Source of the DNA: Terrisporobacter othiniensis
GTDB taxonomy: Bacteria > Bacillota > Clostridia > Peptostreptococcales > Peptostreptococcaceae
Length of the DNA: 8,333 nucleotides
Reading direction: 5' to 3'
NCBI RefSeq assembly: GCF_000808015.1
Contig: NZ_JWHR01000023.1
Location: 1 to 8,333, forward strand
Shown: positions 1 through 5,132 of the stretch, piece after piece
How the letters are laid out: each line of letters begins with the position of its first letter
Position numbering within the stretch: position 1 is the first letter of the stretch
Made by a program: the position numbers and the translations under genes
The notes under the pieces: model-generated
What the model was told of the DNA's origin: nothing
Seen by the model: the letters and a program-made list of their open reading frames with translations, nothing else
Databases searched by the model: none

Positions 1-17
1 ATTGTAGAGGTGATATC

Positions 18-613
18 TTGAATAATAAAAACAGGTTGTATTATTTAGATAATGCAAGAGGATTTGCACTTTTAGGTGTAGTAATTGGTCATATCTACGA
101 AAGTAATAATGCTTTTATTAATTGGATATATTCATTTCATGTACCATTATTCTTTATAATATCAGGCGCTTTATTGTATTATAAAGATAGTATAAATAAA
201 GTTTTTTTAGCTTACTTTTAAGAAGAATAAAGTCCATATTAATACCATATTTAATGTTTTGTTTAGTAAATATAGTATTTGAAATATTTTTAAGTCCTTC
301 AATAGAGACAATAAAGTGGACTGTAATACAAACCATAACACTGTTTGGAATAGGTACAACATGATTTTTGCCATCATTATTTATAAGTGAAGTTATATTT
401 ATATTAATTCATAAGTATATAGGTAATAAATTTTCTAAATTTATACTAGTAAGCTTATTGTTTATAATGCCATTTATATTCAATTCAAATCATGTAATTT
501 TAACTGTATTATTTAGAAGTTTAACTTCTTTAGGTTATATATTTAATAATTACTTACCTTGGATGTTAGGTAAATTAAGTATAAAAGATGAATTGAATGT
601 AATAATAGACTAG
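18..613 (+). pseudogene. Broken acyltransferase-3 family membrane protein
   Basis: This is a remnant of an integral-membrane acyltransferase of the acyltransferase-3 (OafA/WecH-like) family, which O-acylates cell-surface sugars. The first 67 codons carry the family's N-terminal signature: YYLDNARG, then GHIY with the expected catalytic histidine, then FHVPLFFIISG in a membrane helix. Translation opens with TTG at 18, four bases after AGAGGTGA (6-13). The frame is lost between a run of seven Ts (202-208) and the TAA at 219-221; similarity resumes in the -1 frame (RRIKSILIPY), which fits loss of one base. That frame then meets TGA at 362-364 where the family usually has tryptophan (GTT-W-FLP), and continues to TAG at 611-613. 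Even when repaired it gives only about 200 residues against a usual 330-350, so the C-terminal helices are missing. A short palindrome (610-626) sits at the break. Three lesions make a working product unlikely. Confidence 0.85.
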
Positions 614-713
614 TAATATATACTAGCCTATTTTAATTGTAATTTAAAAATTTTCACCCCAAGAGTAAACCCGTTAATTTTTTAGTTGCAACTTATTTTT
701 CTATAAATAAAGT

Positions 714-2768
714 TTAGTATTGATAACTAAGCATATTTTGTTTTTTTAGCTCATCTAGACGATTTTGAGCATCTTCATCACCTTGTTCAGCAGCCTTTGA
801 GTACCACTTGACAGCTTCTTTGATATCTTGCTTAACACCCTGACCAGAGGAATATATATCTCCTAATAGGTATTGAGCGTTTAAATTACCTTGATCAGCA
901 GCTTTTTTAAATAATCGAATACCCTTTTTAGTATCTGCCTTAACTCCATCACCATTGTAATATAAAGCTCCTAAGGAAAGTTGAGCGTCTTCATCACCTT
1001 GTTCAGCAGCCTTTGAGTACCACTTGACAGCTTCTTTGATATCTTGCTTAACACCCTCGCCAGAGGAATATATCTCTCCTAGTGTGTATTGAGACTTAGC
1101 ATATCCTTTTGTAGCGGCTTTTAAGTACCACTTGACAGCTTCTTTGATATCTTGTTTAACACCCTGACCAGAGGAATACATCTCTCCTAATGCGTGTTGA
1201 GCTTCTTCATTCCCTTGGTTGGCAGAATTAATTAATAATTCAATACCTTTTTTTGTGTCTTGCTTAACGCCACGACCAAGACAGTACATGTTTCCTAAGT
1301 AACCTTGTGCTACTGCATTACCTTGTTCAGCAGCCTTTGAATACCATTTAGCAGCTTTCTCATCATCTTGTTTAAAACCTTGACCAAATAAATACATACC
1401 TGCCAAAAGAGTTTGAGCATCTGCTCGACCTTTATTAGCTGCTTTAGTAAGCCACTTAGCTGACTCTTGAAAATCTTGTTTTACTATATCTCCATCCATG
1501 TACAGGGCTCCTAAAGTAGTCTGAGATTCAGAGTCACCTTTATGAGCAGCTATAGTAAGCGAATTGAATACTACTTCGTAACCTGGTTTAATATCATGAT
1601 TTTTAAAACATACATCTTCTCTATAAGTAGAAACTGAATCATCTATGTTATTATTGATATTTGCAAGCTCTTTATTTAAACATTCTAAAATACCACTTAA
1701 TAGTAGTGAATTATAGATATACCTATATTCATCATATGTCGCTGGCTTACCATGAGCAACTTTGTTTCTTAATGACCTAACTTTATGTAAAGTATCTATT
1801 GTTTTTTCATCAGATAATAATTGATTATTAATTTTTTTAAGATAATTAATAGCCTTTACTAGCTTAAGATTATCTTTATCTAAATTGAACTTTTTTGAAA
1901 TTAGATTCTTTAATTCAGATTCGAATGGACATATATAGTTAAGCACAACCCCACTGTAAGATATTAATTCTTTACCATTGTTTCTTGACTCATATTCTTT
2001 ACCCATATCAGTTGCAGTAGCTAATGATTGCACACTACCTTCGCTGAAGTTTTTGAATTTATTCTTATAAATAGTATATGTATTGTATAAATTATCAAGA
2101 GGTTTCCAACCAATATATATGAACGTGTTATGGTTTATGTTGTACTTAGAGTGATTCTCACCATCATACTCTACAATTAAATCAAAGATTATATCTCCAT
2201 ACCCCAAGTAAATATCTATTCCAAGAATTTTTCTATCTTCTAGCCCAACTAAAATCAATCTGTATGCAGTTTCAAAGAAAACTCGAATACCACTATAATC
2301 TATATTTGCTGTGCTTAGATCCTTAAATTGATATTCCATTAGTATTCCTTGCATTCTATTTTTTAGCAAAACTCTTTCTGTAAGATTTAGACTAACATTA
2401 CTCTTATTCATCAATTTTTTTTGCTGTTTAGATAAGTTTATGTTAGCAAGGTCTAATAATTCACTATATACTTCACTAGGTTTTTCTGCAAATTTTATTA
2501 AAAGTTGTGCTACAGGTATTATTTCTTTGTCATCGGTACAACCTAGATTAATGTCATCTATAATATCTTTTAAAATCTTTAAAACATATCCTCTAGGTCC
2601 GCTTCTTTCTATCTTATCTTCCAAATCTGGTAGTTCGCTTTTATCAAGACTCAACAGCTCTATTTTATTTTGAACGTCTTTCTTTAACGCTTTATTTCTA
2701 GCGGTAATTTCTTTTTGTTTTAATTTAATGAATTTCTTTTTGTCCTTTTTTAATTGCTTTTTTGACAT
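714..2768 (-). CDS. HEPN-like domain protein with C-terminal Sel1 repeats
   Basis: A 684-residue cytosolic protein with no signal peptide or membrane segment. Residues 1-35 are lysine-rich and probably helical. Residues 36-270 are not recognised. Residues 272-365 resemble a HEPN domain: a helix with CPFESELKNLI, then RSLRNKVAHGK, in which R334 and H339 form the R-x4-H motif that is catalytic in HEPN ribonucleases. Residues 401-676 are seven full and one partial 36-residue Sel1 repeats, an alpha-solenoid fold used for protein binding. HEPN domains joined to helical repeats are known in toxin and antiviral proteins, so an RNA-cleaving defence or stress role is possible, but this is inference. 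R-x4-H also occurs in HEPN proteins without nuclease activity. The start is ATG 2768, because AAAGGTGG lies five bases before it and covers the GTG at 2777. The gene stands alone; an extended -10-like TGGTAAAAT lies at 2792-2800. No clear terminator was seen after it. Confidence 0.8.
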   Translation of the reverse strand: MSKKQLKKDKKKFIKLKQKEITARNKALKKDVQNKIELLSLDKSELPDLEDKIERSGPRGYVLKILKDIIDDINLGCTDDKEIIPVAQLLIKFAEKPSEVYSELLDLANINLSKQQKKLMNKSNVSLNLTERVLLKNRMQGILMEYQFKDLSTANIDYSGIRVFFETAYRLILVGLEDRKILGIDIYLGYGDIIFDLIVEYDGENHSKYNINHNTFIYIGWKPLDNLYNTYTIYKNKFKNFSEGSVQSLATATDMGKEYESRNNGKELISYSGVVLNYICPFESELKNLISKKFNLDKDNLKLVKAINYLKKINNQLLSDEKTIDTLHKVRSLRNKVAHGKPATYDEYRYIYNSLLLSGILECLNKELANINNNIDDSVSTYREDVCFKNHDIKPGYEVVFNSLTIAAHKGDSESQTTLGALYMDGDIVKQDFQESAKWLTKAANKGRADAQTLLAGMYLFGQGFKQDDEKAAKWYSKAAEQGNAVAQGYLGNMYCLGRGVKQDTKKGIELLINSANQGNEEAQHALGEMYSSGQGVKQDIKEAVKWYLKAATKGYAKSQYTLGEIYSSGEGVKQDIKEAVKWYSKAAEQGDEDAQLSLGALYYNGDGVKADTKKGIRLFKKAADQGNLNAQYLLGDIYSSGQGVKQDIKEAVKWYSKAAEQGDEDAQNRLDELKKQNMLSYQY
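741..1568 (-). repeat. Sel1 repeat array, 36-residue (108-bp) units
   Basis: Seven full units and one partial unit lie inside the HEPN-Sel1 gene, covering residues 401-676. Each follows the pattern KWYxKAAxQGxxxAQxxLGxxYxxGxGVKQDxKEA. Units 4, 5 and 7 and the partial unit 8 are closest to one another; units 1 and 2 are the most divergent. The 108-bp period is coding and is not a CRISPR. Confidence 0.9.
772..1057 (-). repeat. 70-bp perfect direct repeat, two Sel1 units apart
   Basis: Bases 772-841 and 988-1057 are identical over 70 positions and lie exactly 216 bp (two Sel1 units) apart. The copies diverge at 842/1058. A third, less exact copy lies near 1120-1170. Identity at wobble positions points to recent duplication or gene conversion rather than protein-level selection. 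Confidence 0.9.
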
Positions 2769-2773
2769 ATATA

Positions 2774-2781
2774 CCACCTTT
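2774..2781 (-). promoter_or_regulatory. Ribosome binding site fixing the HEPN-Sel1 start
   Basis: AAAGGTGG on the minus strand lies five bases before ATG 2768. The upstream in-frame GTG at 2775-2777 falls inside this site and so is not the start. Confidence 0.75.
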
Positions 2782-3084
2782 AATTTTTAATATTTTACCA
2801 TGTATATTTAATATACTATAATTAAAGTTATATGAAAATAATAATTAAAAAACAGGAATTAATTTAAATTATCAACATTACAAATGGGTTATTCTATTCA
2901 ATATAATATTATTTTTATTTCTTGAAGGATTTAATCTTCTAATATTCTTATTTATTGTCTCTTAAAGACTTATTCCCCCAAGATACTTCATGTCGCCAAC
3001 GAGATGACTTCGCTATGGCTTTAAGCCACTGATTTTATATCAATGGCCATACTATTTCTTTCTATTTATATAGTCAGGTGTAAT
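2782..3084. other. Intergenic region with a GC-rich structured patch
   Basis: About 300 bp lie between the Mor-like gene and the HEPN-Sel1 gene. The left two thirds are very AT-rich leader DNA for the HEPN-Sel1 gene. Bases about 2973-3050 are clearly richer in GC and contain overlapping inverted repeats (3016-3028 and 3025-3047). A 28-codon minus-strand open stretch (2951-3034, with WLKAIAKSSRW and RHEVSWGNKS) and a plus-strand stretch ending FAMALSH are both open, so neither is good evidence of coding. It may be a gene fragment, the end of a mobile element, or a small structured RNA. I do not recognise it. Confidence 0.5.
3025..3047 (-). repeat. Hairpin downstream of the Mor-like gene
   Basis: In minus-strand RNA the 9-nt arms GCCATTGAT and ATCAGTGGC pair fully with one G-U wobble around a five-base loop (3034-3038). 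On the plus strand the same pair would be a C-A mismatch, so the structure favours minus-strand RNA, the direction of the operon. It lies about 40 nt past the Mor-like stop. No U-run follows, so it is not a classical terminator. A second palindrome, TGGCTTTAAGCCA (3016-3028), shares four bases with it, so the two would exclude one another. Confidence 0.5.
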
Positions 3085-3342
3085 CTATCTCTTAACATCT
3101 TTCAATAATTGTTTCAGTTGGGTCTTACTAATTCCATATTTAATTCTCAATTTATCAAGATTTTTTCCATTATACTCCTTAGCAATGTCCCTATTCCTCT
3201 GCCCCATGACCACCTTCCTATAAACTGGTATGTATACCAATGTTCCTCCGTACATTTTGCAAATATCTAAAAAATTTTCCCATCCTATTATGTCTACCAT
3301 AGTATGTAAATCATAAGGTATATCCTCTTTTTTAATAGTCAT
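3085..3342 (-). CDS. Mor-like transcription activator family protein
   Basis: An 85-residue protein of the Mor (phage Mu middle-operon regulator) type. A helical N-terminal half with DIIGWENFLDICKMYGG leads into the family's short strand LVYIP (residues 35-39). A C-terminal helix-turn-helix follows at about residues 50-82 (NRDIAKEYNGKN, then LRIKYGISKTQLKQLL). Mor/C family members bind DNA as dimers and recruit RNA polymerase to phage promoters. The start is ATG 3342, six bases after GGAGGAG; the ATG at 3357 lies inside that site. The start overlaps the upstream helicase stop by 11 nt, which suggests translational coupling and a shared operon. As the last visible gene of the replication operon it is well placed to switch on a following phage operon, but none is present to its left in this window. 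It is somewhat shorter than Mu Mor. Confidence 0.75.
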   Translation of the reverse strand: MTIKKEDIPYDLHTMVDIIGWENFLDICKMYGGTLVYIPVYRKVVMGQRNRDIAKEYNGKNLDKLRIKYGISKTQLKQLLKDVKR

Positions 3343-4873
3343 AAGTATCTCCTCCATATTTATTATTTGTAATATTTAGGTTTGCCTTTACTGCATCTAT
3401 CAAGTTTGATTGTGTCTTTTCCTTTTGTGATATTGCTTTTATCACATCTTCATCAATCGTTCCTTTTGTAATGATATGGTGTATTTTCACTGTCTGACTT
3501 TGACCTTGTCTGTGTAGTCTTGCATTTGTCTGCTGATATAGTTCCAGTGACCATGTAAGGGCAAACCAGACGATTTCGCAGCCTCCCATTTGCAAATTTA
3601 GTCCATGTCCTGCAGATGCTGGATGAATTGCTGCCACTTTTATTTTTCCATTATTCCAATTAATCACATCTTGTGATGTTTTAATTTCTATAACTTGAAA
3701 TCTCTTTTTTATGCGAAGTAAATCATGATTAAACCAATAAGCAATTAATAGTGGTTTGTCACCTGTTTCTTTTATTAATTTTTCTAGAGCATCTAATTTT
3801 CTATCATGTATAATTGTTACTTTCTTATTATCATCATAGACAGCTCCGTTGGCAATTTGCAGAAGTTTTCCTGACAACACTGCTGCATTAACTGCATCTA
3901 TTTTAATAAGTTCCCTATCTTTTTTAATAAAATCATTATCATCTTTGATAAGCTCATTATTTTCTTTATTTAACTCATTATCTTCTTTGATAAGCTCATT
4001 GTTTTCTTTATTTAACTCATTATCTTCTTTGATAAGCTCATTACTTTTGTCAGCTTCTTTATTCTTTGTTGTAAGGGACACTATCATGTCTTCTTTTAAC
4101 TGGTCATATATTATATTTTCTTCTTTGGATAAATAAACTGGAACTTCATCGTAAATACAAGGAGTCATCTCCAGATAGTCTATGGATTTCATGGAGATAG
4201 TAATGTCTGAGATTAGTTCGTATATCATATCCTTTGCCCCTGGTTTTGGTTTATAAGAAAATACCTTTTGTCCATATGTTTTGTCTGGCATGAAAAACCT
4301 TTTGCGATAATTTTTTATATTTCTTTCTAGTCGCTGACCAAAGTCGAGAAGTCTAAACTGAGCCCACAAATCCATGAGTCCGTTGGAAGTAGGTGTACCT
4401 GTTAGACCTACTATACGTTTCACTTTTGGTCTTACTGTAAGCAAACTTCTAAATCTTTTTGATTTGTGTGATTTAAAAGAACTAAGTTCGTCTATTACTA
4501 TCATGTCAAAATCAAAATTTATATTGCTTTTATTTATTAGCCAATTGATATTTTCCCTGTTTATAAGGTAAATGCTAGATTGCTTTTTAAGGGCAAAAAT
4601 TCTCTCTTTTTCTGTGCCAATTACAAGTTCATAGTCAAGATTTTTTAGATGATCCCACTTTTCTATTTCTGATGGCCAAGTATCTCTTACCACAGGAAGG
4701 GGTGCTATTACTAGCACTTTTCTAACTTGAAAACTATCTAACAGCAAATCAAATAATGCGTTTAGGGTAATTACACTTTTTCCCAGTCCCATATGAAGAA
4801 ATAATGCTGAAATAGGATTATTTAGTATAAAGTCTGTTGCATAGGATTGATACTTATGGGGAATATATTTCAT
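3332..4873 (-). CDS. Phage-type SNF2/DEAD-like helicase
   Basis: A 513-residue superfamily 2 ATPase of the SNF2-like group found in phage replication modules. Visible motifs, in order: HKYQ near residue 6; Walker A MGLGKS at 28-33; VIAPLPVV (motif Ia) at 55-62; Walker B VIDELSSF at 126-133, with DELS in place of DEAH; GLTGTPTSNG (motif III) at 156-165; PASAGHGLNLQ (motif V) at 418-428; and QQTNARLHRQGQ (motif VI, arginine finger) at 447-458. Both RecA lobes are complete. Residues 278-325 are an acidic/lysine heptad repeat set just before the conserved segment AAVLSGKLLQIANGA; it adds about 48 residues. The start is ATG 4873, four bases after AGGAGG; the frame extends to 4912 without support. 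It follows the primase gene after a 259-bp gap and overlaps the Mor-like gene. It probably translocates on DNA or remodels the fork during phage replication. Confidence 0.9.
   Translation of the reverse strand: MKYIPHKYQSYATDFILNNPISALFLHMGLGKSVITLNALFDLLLDSFQVRKVLVIAPLPVVRDTWPSEIEKWDHLKNLDYELVIGTEKERIFALKKQSSIYLINRENINWLINKSNINFDFDMIVIDELSSFKSHKSKRFRSLLTVRPKVKRIVGLTGTPTSNGLMDLWAQFRLLDFGQRLERNIKNYRKRFFMPDKTYGQKVFSYKPKPGAKDMIYELISDITISMKSIDYLEMTPCIYDEVPVYLSKEENIIYDQLKEDMIVSLTTKNKEADKSNELIKEDNELNKENNELIKEDNELNKENNELIKDDNDFIKKDRELIKIDAVNAAVLSGKLLQIANGAVYDDNKKVTIIHDRKLDALEKLIKETGDKPLLIAYWFNHDLLRIKKRFQVIEIKTSQDVINWNNGKIKVAAIHPASAGHGLNLQMGGCEIVWFALTWSLELYQQTNARLHRQGQSQTVKIHHIITKGTIDEDVIKAISQKEKTQSNLIDAVKANLNITNNKYGGDTYDY
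3349..3355 (-). promoter_or_regulatory. Ribosome binding site fixing the Mor-like start
   Basis: GGAGGAG on the minus strand lies six bases before ATG 3342 and within the last codons of the helicase gene. This favours the 85-residue product over a 90-residue one starting at 3357. Confidence 0.8.
3947..4042 (-). repeat. In-frame 42-bp minisatellite inside the helicase
   Basis: Two 42-bp units (3947-3988 and 3989-4030) differ only at 3959/4001 and are followed by 12 bases of a third (4031-4042). Each unit encodes two heptads of the type NELIKED / NELNKEN. Weaker 21-bp heptad units continue down to about 3899. Since 42 and 21 are multiples of three, gain or loss of units keeps the frame open. 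Confidence 0.9.
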
Positions 4874-4877
4874 GAAA

Positions 4878-4883
4878 CCTCCT
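4878..4883 (-). promoter_or_regulatory. Ribosome binding site fixing the SNF2 helicase start
   Basis: AGGAGG on the minus strand lies four bases before ATG 4873, inside a longer purine run. The upstream start at 4912 has no such site and would add an unconserved MFILFIYVRRGGF extension. Confidence 0.8.
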
Positions 4884-4931
4884 CTTCTCACATAAATAAA
4901 CAAGATAAACAAGAAAACAGCTTTTTCCTAT

Positions 4932-4957
4932 GCGCGCGTGCATATAGGCACATGCGC
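4932..4957. repeat. GC-rich imperfect hairpin
   Basis: GCGCGCGTGC (4932-4941) pairs with GCACATGCGC (4948-4957) around the loop ATATAG. Eight of ten positions are Watson-Crick, with one wobble and one mismatch in the middle. Its GC content stands out sharply from the surrounding AT-rich DNA. Confidence 0.6.
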
Positions 4958-4963
4958 TTATTT

Positions 4964-4994
4964 ATTACCTATTTTTCAATGCCCAATAGGTAAT
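4964..4994. repeat. Perfect 10-bp inverted repeat
   Basis: ATTACCTATT (4964-4973) and AATAGGTAAT (4985-4994) are exact reverse complements around an 11-base loop. It sits seven bases from the GC-rich hairpin. No U-run follows directly in either direction, so it is more likely a protein-binding site or RNA structure than a terminator. Confidence 0.7.
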
Positions 4995-5052
4995 TTCTTG
5001 TTTTCTTGTTTTTCAAGTGTTGATTTTTGTGTATATATAGCCATTTGTATCT

Positions 5053-5089
5053 ATAAACAAGATTATAAACAACACAAAATCTTGTTTAT
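5053..5089. repeat. Perfect 12-bp inverted repeat built on ATAAACAAG
   Basis: ATAAACAAGATT (5053-5064) and AATCTTGTTTAT (5078-5089) are exact reverse complements around 13 bases. Each arm contains one copy of the 9-bp word found elsewhere in this gap, so the palindrome may be a paired site for a dimeric protein. Confidence 0.7.
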
Positions 5090-5132
5090 GACTTGTTTAT
5101 TCTATTATTCTTTTTTATTTTGTTATTCTTGT

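Larger units (their letters stand above)
4884..5132. other. Repeat-rich gap, candidate replication origin or control site
   Basis: The gap between the primase gene and the SNF2 helicase gene is unusually long for this compact module. It contains three separate inverted repeats, clustered copies of ATAAACAAG in both orientations, CTTG-TTTTT-CAAG (5005-5017), and long A/T tracts. None of the hairpins has a U-run, so they do not look like terminators. A weak minus-strand promoter match (TTGTTT 5055-5060, 17-base spacer, TATATA 5032-5037) could serve the helicase. Clustered repeats beside AT-rich DNA next to an initiator primase-helicase are typical of phage and plasmid origins, but the origin call is inference. 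Confidence 0.5.

Noticed and set aside
201..212. T-TTT-TTA, a known -1 frameshift heptamer, lies in frame in the acyltransferase remnant and would lead into the downstream frame.
   Set aside because: The downstream frame stops at TGA 362-364 and the gene is truncated, so recoding would not restore a protein. A one-base loss in the T-run is simpler.
741..1568. Regular 108-bp periodicity that could suggest a CRISPR or satellite array.
   Set aside because: The period equals the 36-residue Sel1 unit in an open frame; there are no spacers or short conserved direct repeats.
3021..3050. Minus-strand mini-ORF beginning ATGGCCATTG (nine codons).
   Set aside because: It is too short, lacks a clear ribosome site, and overlaps a hairpin; it is treated as part of the structured patch.
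3849..4136. Plus-strand open frame rich in serine and leucine.
   Set aside because: It is the antisense reading of the helicase repeat region and has no ribosome site or family match.
4932..4994. Hairpins considered as terminators for the primase gene.
   Set aside because: Neither is followed by a U-run on the minus strand, and the GC-rich one contains a mismatch, so intrinsic termination is not supported.
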